DNA of 64,000 nt, taken from positions 248,001-312,000 of the forward strand of contig CATKHK010000014.1 in NCBI GenBank assembly GCA_949751835.1, in the 5' to 3' direction. Position 1 is the first letter of the stretch. Every line of letters starts with the position of its first letter. The notes below the pieces were generated by a model that saw nothing but the letters and a program-made list of their open reading frames with translations, was not told where the DNA came from and made no database searches. This document shows, piece by piece, positions 21,243 through 33,467 of the stretch. This DNA is from Blepharisma japonicum (lineage: Eukaryota; Ciliophora; Heterotrichea; Heterotrichida; Blepharismidae). The position numbers and the translations under genes are program-made.

Positions 21243-21967
21243 TTTTTAATTATGGGAAAGGTCAGAAGAGATTCACTTTCGCGAAATAATTTAAATTAGA
21301 CTTATATTGAAAACACTATAAGCATTAAAATATTTTAATTTAGTAGTATATCTTACTTGCAAGATTTTAGTTTAGAGGGATAAAATAGTTGCTCAAAGTG
21401 CCTTGATTTTTTTTCTGAGATATTTATATTCAAAATTTAAACCACTAAATTTTTTTGAAGATAACAAATGAAATAAATTAAAATTATCCAATTCATTTTA
21501 ATTTTGTTTATTATAATAGAAAGATTCTGAAGAATGCCAAATTTATTTTAATTTATAAATTTTCTATGAGAAGAGTTTATAAAAAGTATTGATATCATAA
21601 TATACATTTCTTAATATATTGTTTTATAGGGAAACTTGTTTTTTAGGTTCTCAGATCTATCTAACAAACAGGCACTGATAAAGCTCCCCTAAGGAGTAAT
21701 ATGATAAGAATTTAGCCGGAATCTAGCTAACTTTTTCAGATATTATTTAGATTTAATTCAATCTGTGTCAGGAAAATTATTTTAAGCAATTAATTCCAAT
21801 TTTATTTTAATATAGTTCCATATTATTTATTAATTTTTATTATATTTGTTTAACAAAAAAAAATACAAAAGTGTATGCTAAAGGGTAAATTTAATTGCGT
21901 TTTATATTGTTCTCTTAGTATGTTTAATTTTTCGTTAATAAATTTAAGCTTATATTATTGGATATAA
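21243..21967. other. 725-bp gene-free interval
   Basis: AT-rich, with long A/T runs. No coding frame, tRNA or repeat recognised. Confidence 0.5.
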
Positions 21968-22396
21968 ATGGATAGTGAAATTGGCAAAGTCTTTAAATAC
22001 TTCGATAAAGATTCAAGTGGCTACTTAGACGCAGCAGAGCTGGGTGATGCACTTAGATGTCTAGGTCTAAGTCCCTCCAAATCTCAAATTGATGACTTGA
22101 TGCAAAAGGCTGACCAAAATTCAGATAGGAAGCTTACGTTGAATGAATTCACACGCATGTATCATGAAATAAAGGTCGATGCCAATGTAACTCTTGAAGA
22201 TTTAATCAGAGAATTCAAAGAATTCGATAGAGATAACAGTGGAACTATTAGCCTTTCGGAATTAGATGAAATTCTTTGCTCTCAAGGTGAGCCGTTATCC
22301 AAAGATGAAGTTAGAGAACTCTTAAATGACTTTGATAAAAATAGAGATGGAAAAGTTTCCATCGTAGAGCTTGCAACAGGGCTTTTAGCAAGATAA
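21968..22396 (+). CDS. calmodulin/centrin-like EF-hand protein
   Basis: 142 residues with four EF-hands: DKDSSGYLDAAE, DQNSDRKLTLNE, DRDNSGTISLSE and DKNRDGKVSIVE. Loops 1, 3 and 4 keep the canonical D-x-[DN]-x-[DS]-G and final Glu; loop 2 has Arg instead of Gly at position 6, so it may bind Ca2+ weakly. The protein has almost no N- or C-terminal extension, as in calmodulin and unlike centrin. It is too divergent from calmodulin (no ADQLTEEQIAEF-type start) to be calmodulin itself. A Ca2+ sensor of unknown target. Confidence 0.93.
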   Translation: MDSEIGKVFKYFDKDSSGYLDAAELGDALRCLGLSPSKSQIDDLMQKADQNSDRKLTLNEFTRMYHEIKVDANVTLEDLIREFKEFDRDNSGTISLSELDEILCSQGEPLSKDEVRELLNDFDKNRDGKVSIVELATGLLAR

Positions 22397-22584
22397 ATAA
22401 GCCTTATCTTATTTAATATTGAAATAAAACCAAAATCTATTTTTTGAGTTTATCAATGTTTTTTCAAAGTAAAAAGCTTCTTGAAAATATTTTCTTAGAC
22501 TTTAAAGGCAAGTAATTCTGTTCTGCATCCTAGCATGTGATTTTGCATGTATAGGATAGAGGTATATATAAAAATAATAAAAAT

Positions 22585-23838
22585 ATGAGAAGAGTGTATG
22601 CTTTTAACTTTGGCTACTCTGGACAGCACTTTAGAAATTGGCACGTGTCTTTTACACTCCTTTCAACAGTCGCATGACTATTTCTCATTATTCCTGCAAT
22701 CTATTATCGAGGACTTATAAGTTTTATACTCTTTCTTAATTCAGGAAAGCTTGGATTGATTGTCGGCTTATATATCTTATTCTCAATTATCATGCTAGGC
22801 TATATTCTTTCAAAACGTTTTCTTTCCTCAGTTATTGGAACTCTTAGCAGCTTCGATAGCAAGCTATTCTGAAACACATTTATCAATGATAATATGCTTT
22901 TGCAGTATTATTTCACCGCTTTAGGACAGACTAAAATAAATATTGCAGAATTGATGATTTGGGGTTTTATAAGCTTTTTCTATACTTCATGCAAATCTAT
23001 GCAAGGAGTTGCAAAACTCAGGCTCGAATCTAACAATCAAAAAAATCTCAAAATCCTTTTAAGCATTATTATTAGCTCGATCGCTATTTTTATGACGAAT
23101 TTTATCTTAGTTTTCCATTCTATTGGAATAAATCTTATGCTTCTTGCAAGCTATGAAGGACTTATAGTGTTTTTTGACTCAGCATATACCCTATACAAAC
23201 TTCACTATAAATTAATTCCAAATGAAATTAGAGATATAAAACTCCAAATCCTTGAAAACTCCATCAGATGTATGCATTGGCTTCAAATAAGTTATTTATA
23301 TGGTAATTATTTTTCATTTCACCCAATTCACCTTATTACACTTATCAAGACTAATGGAATTATAGCAAATATTTGCACTTTAATTTCCAAATATTACCAC
23401 TATAAAAAATCAGTTAAAACGTTTTTGAAGAAATATCCAGCTTTGCCAAAAGAACAAATAGAAGAAATGGTGGATGAAAAATGCTGTATTTGTTTGGACA
23501 CAATTTCACTTGGAGTTTGTTGTAAAATTTCCTGCAATCATGTGTTTCATTATGACTGCATACGAAAACTCATGATGAGCACCAAAAAAAGAATTTGCCC
23601 TCTATGCAAGAGAGAATTTATGGATCCTGAAAGCAGCGAGCCAAGGAGAAATTGAAGCTGATGGCCAAGATTTTTGCCACGGTTTCATATTACTTTTAGA
23701 AGCGTCAGAAATAATGAAGATGCAGTAAGACAAATCAGAGAAATTCTTCCTAATGTTGCCGAAGATATGATTAGAAACGAACTTAATAGAACTGGGTCAA
23801 TAGACGCTGCAATTGGAAATTTACTCGGAAATGTTTAA
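22585..23838 (+). CDS. gp78/AMFR-like ER ubiquitin ligase (multi-TM, RING, CUE)
   Basis: 417 residues, joined across several TGA (Trp) codons. The N-terminal 260 residues hold about six hydrophobic segments (SFTLLSTVAWLFLIIPAIYY, LIVGLYILFSIIMLGYIL and others). A RING finger follows at about residues 299-340: CCICLDTI, then CNHVFHYDCIRKL, then CPLCKREF (Cys/His ligands complete). The C-terminus after a short linker is a CUE domain (EDAVRQIREILPNVAEDMI, then GSIDAAIGNLLGNV). Multi-TM + RING + CUE is the order in gp78/AMFR, an E3 ligase of ER-associated degradation; HRD1 lacks CUE. The p97-binding VIM helix of animal gp78 is not seen because the protein ends after CUE. Confidence 0.9.
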
Positions 23839-23973
23839 TTATTTAGATAATTCAAAATCTGGAATATTTATTTATTGTAAACTAAAAAAAATCAATCATC
23901 TATTATTCGCCTTTATGTATAATCCATATAATTATGGCACGTAAGGTGAGTTTATCAAAAATATAATATTGAT

Positions 23974-25263
23974 ATGAATTTTTTCTTCTTCATTTGATTC
24001 TCAAGTTCCCTGGTTTTCTCTCAAAGGTTTTTCGTAATTTCAGATGTCCATCTCGATATCCATTATAACTCTAGCTATGATACTTCTTTTCATTGTCACT
24101 CAACAAGGCATGTAGAGTCTTCATATATCCCAACCCCAACAAACAATTCAAAAAATTATGGTCGATTAGGCTGCGATAGTCCCAAATCTCTACTGAAAAG
24201 TGCCCTAGAAGAAATGAGACTTATAGATCCAAGACCAGATTTTCTAGTCCTTCTTGGAGATTCAGTATCACATTTTGCTATGCATCTCCTAAATAATGAA
24301 AATGAAATTGACGTAAGTTATAACAAATACTTGGTTCGGCAGACCATTGTGGATTTGACTAACTTGGTGGAAGAATATTTTCCAGAGACTCAAATAATAC
24401 AAGCTATAGGAAATAATGATGGATATGAAAGATACCAAGTTCCGAGTGGAAGAGAAGGAGCAGAATATCTCGAATTTCTATATGAGTTGTGGAAGCCAAG
24501 CACTATTGAGATTTCTGGAAGTTTTTATGATGGTGGATATTATAGAAGCTTTACAAATTCAGGATATCATATAGTAGTACTTAATACCAATTATTTGTCG
24601 TCACAGTCTGAAAGGAAAGAAGAATCTTTAGAGCAGCTGGAATGGCTGAGAGATGAAGTCGAAGAAAGTGATGGAGATATCATTATTTTATTACACATTC
24701 CGCCAGGATTTTCAATGTATGATGGAGGAGAGCAAGGCTGGCACGAAGACTATTCAAAGATTTTCTTTGATATAATTGAAAATAATGCGAGAAAAATAAA
24801 ATATATTTTATCTGGCCATCGACACTTAGGCTCTTTCAAGGTGATCCCAAATGCAACAGTCCCATTTATAGTAAACCCAGCCATTTCTCCAATTTTCTTG
24901 AATAACCCAAGTTTTCGATATTTCAATGAATCAGACTATACAGACTTTATATTCAATTTATACGATGAAGCCCCAACATGAAAAAAAGAATATTCATTCA
25001 AGGAGTTTTTCAATTTGGAAGGACTTGACTTCCTCCAAGCTTATTTAGAATTAGAAAGTGATGACGATTTATTGGAAAAATTTCTAAGCCATAGCAGAGG
25101 GCTTGGAAACGTTAAAACCCTCCTAAGAGACCAATTATGGACAATAGAGACAGGAGGAAATTACACAGAAACTCCTGATGTTTTAAGGAGAATTGTACTT
25201 TGCTCAATGAAGACTTTTGATCAGGTGAGTTTTAATTCATGCAAGAATAATGAAGGTATATAA
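23974..25263 (+). CDS. acid sphingomyelinase-like phosphodiesterase, secreted
   Basis: 429 residues, TGA read as Trp twice. The start is set at the ATG giving a signal peptide (MNFFFFIWFSSSLVFSQ) directly before the first metal motif SDVHLDIHY. Other calcineurin-like phosphoesterase motifs follow in order: GD of VLLGDSVSH, GNND (IQAIGNNDGY), LLHIPPG and the GHRH motif (LSGHRHLGSF). This matches the acid sphingomyelinase/SMPDL3 family, which uses two Zn2+ to cleave sphingomyelin or nucleotide phosphodiesters in lysosomes or outside the cell. There is no N-terminal saposin domain, so it is closer to SMPDL3. The stop TAA (25261) is only 15 bp before the next ATG. Confidence 0.9.
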
Positions 25264-25278
25264 TAATAATTATAAAAT

Positions 25279-25908
25279 ATGGCATTAAAAGCAACCCAAG
25301 AGATGTGTGCAGTTTGCTTTGATATACTATTCGCTGCTCTTAGAAATCAACCAACTGGAGTTATTATTGAAAATTTTTTTTCAACTGAAACTCAAGCTAA
25401 TGCTCCATGCCCAATATTCGTTACATGAAAAATAAGCAAATCTGATGATCTAAGAGGCTGTATTGGTACTTTTGATCAAGGAACTCGAATAGGTGATCTA
25501 CTACCAAGATATGCACTTATATCAGCATTTAATGATACTCGTTTTAATCCAATATCTTTAAAAGAAGCTGAACAACTAAGTGTATCCGTGAGTTTACTAA
25601 CAAATTTTTTCCCAATAAAGAATCCTTTAGACTGGGAAGTCGGAAAACATGGAATTGAAATAAAATTTAGTGTCAAAGGAAAAACATACTCAGGGACTTT
25701 TCTCCCCGAAGTTGCAAAAGAGCAAAAATGAAACAAAACTGATACTCTTGCCAATTTGTTTAGAAAAGCTGGCTATATATCTTTAAAAAGAACCCCTATA
25801 GAAATTATACAAGAGATTTCTCCTACATTAAATGTAACAACTTACCAAAGTTCAAAACAATCGATGAGTTATGCAAATTATCAGGCTTATCGAAGTCTAC
25901 TAAAATAA
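25279..25908 (+). CDS. AMMECR1: AMMECR1-domain protein
   Basis: 209 residues, with two TGA codons as Trp. The family hallmark LRGCIGTF occurs at about residue 65, preceded by APCPIFVTWKISKSDD and followed by YALISAFNDTRFNPIS and LSVSVSLLTNFFPI. The length equals the core AMMECR1 domain, without the N-terminal extension of vertebrate proteins. The domain is conserved from archaea to human, and its biochemical function is not settled. It ends 18 bp from the convergent end of the kinesin gene. Confidence 0.95.
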
Positions 25909-25926
25909 TTATTAATGGAAGTTTAT

Positions 25927-28900
25927 TTATATTTCTGGGACTTTTAAATATATCCCATCATCACTCGAATGGTCTGATTCTAAATCTTCTTCTGTTAATC
26001 TCCATATTTTGATAGTCTTATCAGTGCCACCGCTAACTAATTCTGTCTCAAAACCTCTGATTGGCGTCATACAATTAATTGAAGACACATGACCAGCCAT
26101 TTCCCCTACACATCGCAAGTTTCTTCCTCCTCTCCATACACGGATTTTCCCTTCTTTTCCAGCACTATATATAAATTTTTCATTCGGCTCTGTCGCAAGA
26201 CAGTTAATCCAGTCGGTATGCGCTGAGAGAATAGTTGGATATGGGCTTTCACCAATAAGATCTCATCTTCTCATGTTTTTATCTCTAGATCCAGATATAA
26301 TTGTATTATTATATATAGCCAAACTTGTTACTGCATCAAAATGAGGAGGCTCATAAGTTCTCATTGAATCATAGGTCTTCAAATTAATTCTGCCAACTCT
26401 ATGGTTTCTGCTTCCATAGTATAGGATATTTTCATTTATCAAAATTTGGAAAATATCTTGATTGTTTTCTTTCTCTTGTATAGGAGTATTATATCTTCTC
26501 AGATCCCATATAAAAATACTTCCACTGGAATTTGATGACTTGCCAGCACTATAAAGATAATTATCTTTAATTTGCAAGCATTTTACTTCTTCATTGTGAC
26601 CTTTTAATATTGAAACATTTTGTAATGAAACAGAGTCCCAAACTCCGATTTCTTTGTTACACCCTGAAAAAATCAGGTTTTTCTCCGAAGAATATGCAAT
26701 AGATTTAATAAAAGATGGATGAGCTAAGACTTCTTTTATGACACCAAAGGTGTCTAGTGACCATATTTTGAAAGTTTTATTTGAAGCTGTATATAAAATA
26801 TTTTCATGAGCTACCATTCCGCATACTGCACCTGTATGAGCATCAATACTGCGAAGACAATTCCATTTCTGGGATAGACTAAACAAGTTACTTGATATTT
26901 CTGGCTGATTTCCAAGACCTACTCTTTGTGAGTTTGATTTTTGAAGTCTTTTTCAAACAGAATCATCAGTAAAGTTTTCAGTGAAAGTTCTGGAGAATTT
27001 TGCTTTTAGCAGCGATCCTCCATGGAAACTTTGTCTGGGTCTTTTAAATTCTTCTTCAATTTCCAATGGGACATCTTTTTTCATTTTTGCTTGCTCACGA
27101 GCTCTTGCAAGTGAGGTGATTGTATTTGTAGAAGCCCTTGGCCTTAATTTCATTTCATCTTGCAGTTTGGTTTCTGCATTTTCTTTGAGTTCTAAAAATG
27201 TGGCTTTTAATTTCGTATATTTTACAAGTAATGTATCATATTCTTTTTTAAGCTTTGAGTAGGCTAATTGGCTTTCTTTTTCTTTGCTTTCTAGTTCGCC
27301 TATACGGATTTCTGACATTTCAGAAGTATCTAATGACGACTTCGTTTCCAGTTCTTCGATGAGCTGATTTATTCTTTCGTCATAATCTCTTCGGATTTTG
27401 ATGATAATTTGTTCATGATGCTTTTTCATTATTTCTTTGTCATGGATATTTTCAGATAAACTTTTTGTCAATTTTTCGATCTCTTCTTTTTTGCTATCAA
27501 GGATTTTAGAGACTTTTTTAGCTTCTGAGGCTTTGTTTATAATATCATCAAATAGAGCTTCGATTAAGTAGTTTGCGTCTTCTATTGAGTGAAGTGTGAG
27601 GGACCTTGATTTAATTGCTTCTACTTCAGAATTTGCAAGTTTTTCTGATATTCCTAGAATTTTTTCTTGCTTGAATCTTAATTTTTCTTCGAGATTTTCG
27701 AGTTGCTCTCCAAAATCGTTTAAATCACTTTTACACTCTTGTATTTGATACTGCAAATCTAATTCATCATTTACAGCATCAGGATCTTCAATAATCATTT
27801 CAAGTTTTTCAATTTTAAGCTTTGTTAACGCATATTGCCTGTTCAAACTTTTTATTTCTTCTTCTATTTTCTCTTTTTCAGTGCTATCAGCCTGCAATTC
27901 AGTCCTAAGCTCTCTTTCTTCTACACAAGCATCCGCAAAGCCTGCAACCCAATTTATCAAAGTTTCTTTATCCTCCTTCAAATGGTTATTTTTTCTTCTT
28001 AAAGCAATTTCTCTTTGTCTTTTTTGTAGCGCTGAAAGTTCTTCACTTTTTCGTTTTGCTACTATTTCTTTTTTTCTGTTATCACTTTGAAGCTTGAGAA
28101 TCTCTTGGTCTTTTTTTAAGTTAATTCTCTTTAGCTGTAAAAGTTCTTTTTGTCGGCTTGTTTTCCATTTTTGATGAGCTTCTGAGTCTTCCTTAATTTT
28201 CCTTAATAAAGAAACTCTTTGCTGCTTTGCTTTTGTAATTTCATCAGCAAGTTTTGTTAATTCCTTCTTTTGGGTTTCTACAACTTTTGATAATGAAGCT
28301 TGCTCTTTTTCTTTTGAACGATTTTCTCTTAATTTTTCTTCAAGTTCTTCTATTTTTAGTTTGAATTTCTCTTCAGCGTTTTGTCTATCCAATGCAGATG
28401 CATTTTTCATTTTTTCTGAAACTCTAGCTCTTTCATTTTGGGTTGTTTGAAGTTCGCCTTCCAGCTCTTCGATTTTCATATAATATTGTTGTGACATTTC
28501 ACTGACAAGTTTTCCTTGCATTGACCGAAATACTTCTTCAATATTTTTGAGCATTTCTTCTTTTTCTTTGAGGCTTTTGTCAACTTGCAACAACTCTTCA
28601 TGTTCGACTTCATTTTGAGGCTCAGGGCTTTCAGCGTTTTCAATATTATCTCCTTCTATGATTTCTTCATTTGCTGTGGATGGAGAATCTGGGTTATCTA
28701 ATTTTGCAAAAAGCGATTCCGCAAATAGTTTCCCATAATTATCAACATTTTTCATCATTAGCTCTTCTACATTTTCTATAACTATTGGAACAGTTCCTTT
28801 CTGTCTTTTTAATTTTTCTAACTCTTCAGTTTTAATAGCAAGCAGCTCTTCATCTTTTTCGTATTGCTTTGTTAAAGTATCAAACTCTATCCTCAGGTCC

Positions 28901-30426
28901 CTTAATTTCCTGTCCTTTTCATTTATTGCAGTTCTTAAATTTTCAATTTCTAATGAGTATTCTTCAAGCAAAGTTGGAAGCCCTGTTTCTTCTGGAATTT
29001 CTATCTGGTTTTTCCTTAATATATCAGTATAGTTTTCTAATCTAAATTTGTAAATGTCCCTTTCCTTTTTATATTGCATTATTTCTATAATATTGCTATT
29101 CGTTGAGGATTTTGCATTTTCCAATTCATTTGTTAATTGTTTTACCTTTTTTTCTAATTGTTCACATTTTAACTTGATTTTTCTTTCATCATCATTATTT
29201 TCTTGGAAGTTCCCTGATTTCATGCTCATTAATTCTTTTTTGATTTCTTCATTATCATTTAGACTCAAAAGCCTTTGGTAATTTTTGATTTCTTGTTTTG
29301 CCGATAGAAGCTCTTGCTTTAGCTGAGCGATAAGTGCAGATTGAGGGTCTCTATTGACAACTGGCTTATTTTTGATATGTCTAGCTCGGCTCGCGTATTT
29401 TAATGTGTTTAATGTTTCATCGAAATTTATTTCGGCTGGCGAGATACAAGCAATCATAAAGGTTTTTGCGTTTCCACCAAGAGAATCTTGGAGGATTCTA
29501 GTTAATTTGGAGTCTCTATAAGGAATGTGCTTATTCTTTTTGCTTTCTTCAGTTAAAGCGCTGATAACATTACCAAGACATAATAATCCTTTATTGATAT
29601 TAATACCTTCCTTTAATGTTGCGCCTACAGCCCCAGTTCTCTTGGCTCTTTCACTGCCTGCTAAATCCACAAAATGAAATTTGGCACATTTATGGTCTTC
29701 ATCATTGCCCTCATCAGCATTTTCTTCAGAAATTCCAGTTTGCTCAATATTTATTGTAAAAATAGCATGTGATCTGCTGCTTTGTGCATTCATGAGTGTA
29801 CTTGAAGTGCATCTTTGCATACTTCCTTGGTTTAAGCAGGTTATCATTTCATCAAAATTTGTAACAGTTTCTTCATGAAGTCCAGTCAAGATAATACTTC
29901 CTTTATCTTCTCTTATAGAGACAGTTTTTTCAGGAACCATGCTATTAGCACCTAATAAATCATGTATCTCTTCATTATAAATTTCTAAGAAACTCACTTT
30001 AATTACAAATTCTACCTTTGTTTTTCTGACATCGACTTCCTCAAAAATCTGATGGATAACTCTCGGAATGATTCCAAGCTCCTCTTCTAACATATTATGG
30101 CTTTGACCAGTTCCCATAGTGTGAGTTTTCCCACTTCCTGTTTGACCATAAGCCAATATTGTTGCATTATAGCCTTCAAAGCAAGAAAGAACTAAATCTT
30201 TTGCACATGAGCTAAATACTTCTATTTGTTTTGAATCCATCCCAAAAATTCTATCAAATACAAATTCACGATCTTTGCCCATTATTATGGTATTACGGTC
30301 ATGATCACAAGTAATACAAATTTGAGGCGAGTTAATTCTTTCAGTAGCATTTAGGGGACGAACTCGGACTGCAACATTTACAGAACTAGAGCTCTCCGGA
30401 TCATTGTTGCCAGAGTTTTGATCCAT
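25927..30426 (-). CDS. KIF21-type kinesin-4 with C-terminal WD40 propeller
   Basis: 1499 residues as one frame, with TGA as Trp at 26953 and at later sites. The motor domain covers about residues 14-370: NVAVRVRPL, P-loop GQTGSGKT (94-101), switch I SSRSHAIF, switch II DLAGSERAKRTG, neck ...TLNTLKYASRARHIKNKP. A long coiled coil follows (about 380-1100). A 7-blade WD40 domain closes the protein (CLRSIDAHTGAVCGMV, SGSRDKNMRRWDL, SGGTDKTIKIWRL). Motor + coiled coil + WD40 is the KIF21A/B layout; these kinesins pause or slow microtubule growth. The WD40 part looks like a separate gene if TGA is read as stop. Likely a cortical or ciliary microtubule regulator. Confidence 0.95.
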
Positions 30427-30566
30427 ATTTAAATTGGTAAGAAAATTAATAGGTGAATAATTGATTATGATTTAGTGAGATGAATAGATACAAGAAATTT
30501 CAATAAAATTCAAAATCTACCACTTTTTAATATAATATTGCATAATTATTTAATTATCCTGTACAT

Positions 30567-31538
30567 TTAATTAGTTTCCATATGCTTCTTCTTGAATTTA
30601 TTTTGGATTTTTTTAATAGCATTAATCGCTTTAAATTTGAAATTTTCTGCTTTATCTGCTACAGAGTGAGCTACTTGTGCAGCCTTTTCCTTCATAATTT
30701 CTCCTTTGCTCTCCTTCGTCTTGTTTCCATCATTTCCATTAAAAATCATATCACTGCTGATAGCTTTAGCATTTGCATATAACGCGAGTCTTTCTTTGCC
30801 TCTATTATTTTCCTTTATATCCTTAAAATCATCTGATGAAAAAGCTTTTTTCTCGACCAGCTTCTTTTCAGCTTTAACACAAACTGGCTGAATTATGTTT
30901 TCATTTGAGTCTATAAGTTGTTTTGCCGGAGCTATTAATGGTAGAGGGTCAAATATTTGCTCCTGCTGCTCTTGAGACTTAAATACAACTGGCTTGAATA
31001 TAAAATCTGAATTTTTTTCTTCATTTTTTACTTTTTTAAACTTATGATTTGAGGTGTTTTGTGGAGGTGGCTTAAAGATGATTGGCTTAATTTCTTGTTT
31101 TTTCTCTTCATTATTATTAGTAATGATTATATCTGCATTAGTATTGTCACTTTGGGTAATTTTGAGAGGATAAGCACTAGTAACTTCTTTAGCAAGTTCA
31201 TTTTTCCATGCTGTTGCAATATTTGATGTATAGTCTATTTTATTTTCATTATTCATTGTGTTGAAGTAGTCTCTGGCTTTTTTGTTTCCGCCATGTTCAA
31301 TATAGCATAATTCTCTGGCTGTCCATAAGTCGATGTCAATAGATTTTAAATTAGTCTGTATTGGAAGTTTTTTATGATCAGAAGCACAAGAAGTGCATAA
31401 AAATATGCCAAAATTAGTTGAAACCCATTGGGGGTTTTTAATATTACAGTCAAAACAACGCTGGTTTTCGAGGAGTTGCCTATATCTTGAAATTATGATG
31501 TCTGAATATGATTTGTCGAGTTGGGTATCAGGATCCAT
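30567..31538 (-). CDS. ArfGAP2/3-like protein lacking the arginine finger
   Basis: 323 residues, ATG 31538. The ArfGAP zinc finger is at residues 28-51: C28-x2-C31-x16-C48-x2-C51, in the context QRCFDCNIKNPQWVS and GIFLCTSCASDHKKL. Active family members have HR[x]LG after the last Cys pair, with that Arg as the catalytic finger; here it is H55-K56-K-L-P. The following LGVHxSFxRS block is also diverged (PIQTNLKSIDID). The remainder is Lys-rich, probably disordered, and ends in an amphipathic helix (AQVAHSVADKAENFKFKAIN) resembling ArfGAP lipid-sensing tails. It may bind Arf or membranes without GAP activity (inference). TAA at 30567. Confidence 0.85.
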   Translation of the reverse strand: MDPDTQLDKSYSDIIISRYRQLLENQRCFDCNIKNPQWVSTNFGIFLCTSCASDHKKLPIQTNLKSIDIDLWTARELCYIEHGGNKKARDYFNTMNNENKIDYTSNIATAWKNELAKEVTSAYPLKITQSDNTNADIIITNNNEEKKQEIKPIIFKPPPQNTSNHKFKKVKNEEKNSDFIFKPVVFKSQEQQEQIFDPLPLIAPAKQLIDSNENIIQPVCVKAEKKLVEKKAFSSDDFKDIKENNRGKERLALYANAKAISSDMIFNGNDGNKTKESKGEIMKEKAAQVAHSVADKAENFKFKAINAIKKIQNKFKKKHMETN

Positions 31539-32408
31539 CTTTTGAATTATATTAGATCAGTATGGCAATTAAATAAAGCCTAATTTCGAAATAGAAAATT
31601 CTATTCTTATATCAAATAAGTTATAATGAAAATAATTAGGGATTTTTTCGCAGATTTAACCAAATTATAAAAAGTATAAATTCTGCCTTATAAAAATTAA
31701 AATTAATAAATCAAAATTATTTAATCGAAAAATTGCAGAAATTATCTTAAAAATTTATAATCAAATAACTGTAGAAATCTATTTGTGCTTAATTTGAAAA
31801 ATTATGAGGCAAAATGAATGAAAATTAAATATATTAAAATGTAAAGCTTATCTTATTATATTATAATTACTCCTATTTTTCTATTATTTTTGTTATTAAT
31901 CTACTATTTGCACTCCATCAATTTTACAAATTAAAAAAATTTCTTAGCCTCACCTATTAAAATGAAGCAATATCAAGAAACAAATATAATGCTATAATAA
32001 TATTGCGTGTCCAGATGAAAAATATTAATAATTCTCAATTCCAAATGAAATTTGAACATGCAAAATTTTAAGAAGTCAGCTAGTTTGAGACAGTTACTTT
32101 ATTTTTAGCAAATAAAAAAAAAGCATAAAAATTAAAATTGGATGAGTTATACTTTATAATGAAATGCTGAACTTTACTAATTATTTGCATTGACGAAAAA
32201 TTTTCTTCAATAGCTGGTTTGGATCTCAAAACCAAAAATACAAGAGGTAAATAATAATCCAAAAAATTAGAAATTAAAAATTGAACAAAGATATATAGAA
32301 TTATTTCATCCAGTAAAAAATTAAAAATGCAATTTATAAATAAATGTCTATCTAACGATATGGTGATTAGATATTCATACAGGCTTAATGATTGTTATAA
32401 TAATAAAT
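31539..32408. other. 870-bp gene-free interval
   Basis: Extremely AT-rich. A 60-codon minus-strand frame at 32080-32262 has no features and I do not call it. Nothing else recognised. Confidence 0.5.
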
Positions 32409-33128
32409 ATGTCATATAGGTTCGGTTGGCTTAGAGAAAGATCTCGCTCACCAATTCGAGGACCTCAAAGCCGCTCAAATAACATCCCAGCCACATTTCC
32501 AACACAAAAATTCCACAACGAATTCCCAGAATCCAAGTTATTTAAAGAATTCAGATCCTCAGAATCCAAAGATTCTCCCCTTCAAGCTCCATCCAAGCAA
32601 GTCTTAGAGATGAGATATCCCCAAGAAGCTGAACTCCCAGCCAAGCAGCTATGCTATGAAGAATGGAAAATTCCCACGGCTTGCCCCTCCCCTTCTCAAT
32701 CCACAGATACGGCTTGCCCTTCCCCTTCTCAATCCTCAGATTGTGATGATAATTTAATATGGTCCGGCTTTTTGTCCCGTTCAAAGAAATATAAAGTAGG
32801 AGTAGACGCTTACTTACTTAAAGGCTGCTTTGAACTCCCTTCCTCAGTGTATCATTTAGATATACCTTTTCGATCACCTTTCCCAGTAAACAAAAAACCT
32901 ATTGCTTTGCTAAGACTTGAATCTTCTAATAATACACAAGACGATTTATTTAAAACTTACATTGAATATTTTTCTAATAAACATCGCGCTGGTTATGCTC
33001 CGTTAGGGAAGCAAGGTATTTATATTATTCCTTATGGAAATTTCGCTAAGTCTTTATATCCTAATATAGAGCAGAATCAGATGCTTGGGTTTGTTATTGA
33101 TGCGTCCACTATGGAAGATGTAGAGTAA
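32409..33128 (+). CDS. SPOC-domain protein
   Basis: 239 residues. I choose the Met of MSYRFGWLRERSRSPIRG (32409) rather than an ATG 21 bp upstream that would add a hydrophobic stub. The N-terminus is SR/Pro-rich and disordered, with an imperfect 33-bp direct duplication coding TACPSPSQSTD / TACPSPSQSSD. The C-terminal 130 residues are a SPOC domain: IWSGFLSRSKKYKVGVDAYL at the start and GIYIIPYGNFAKSLYP then MLGFVID near the end. SPOC domains (Spen, PHF3, DIDO) bind phosphoserine peptides, notably of the RNA polymerase II tail. With the SR-like start this suggests a transcription or RNA-processing role. Confidence 0.85.
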   Translation: MSYRFGWLRERSRSPIRGPQSRSNNIPATFPTQKFHNEFPESKLFKEFRSSESKDSPLQAPSKQVLEMRYPQEAELPAKQLCYEEWKIPTACPSPSQSTDTACPSPSQSSDCDDNLIWSGFLSRSKKYKVGVDAYLLKGCFELPSSVYHLDIPFRSPFPVNKKPIALLRLESSNNTQDDLFKTYIEYFSNKHRAGYAPLGKQGIYIIPYGNFAKSLYPNIEQNQMLGFVIDASTMEDVE

Positions 33129-33467
33129 TGAGTATATAATTTTAACTATGTTTTAATTAACCTGATTTTAGCATTAATGAATATTTTTAAATTTTTAATA
33201 AAATACTGATTTTCTCGTTTTTCATAAATCAAATATTTTGCCTACGAAAAATTCTCTAATTGAAGATTCGATCATATTTTTACTTATAAAGCATCTCTTT
33301 CTTGATTAAAATATTAAGATTCAATTCATAAAGCCTGAATTTGGTTGTTCTTAGCTAATCCAAATTTTAGTTGAAGCTAGATAATCTATGATTATATTAA
33401 ATAAGATTGGATGAATTAATATTATAATTTCATATCTTAACCTATGCCAAAATAATATTAAGGCTGT
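33129..33467. other. intergenic, nothing recognised
   Basis: AT-rich spacer with no supported gene. Confidence 0.5.

Noticed and set aside
32080-32262. 60-codon minus-strand open frame
   Set aside because: AT-rich, no features, and no homologous pattern; typical random frame in a spacer.
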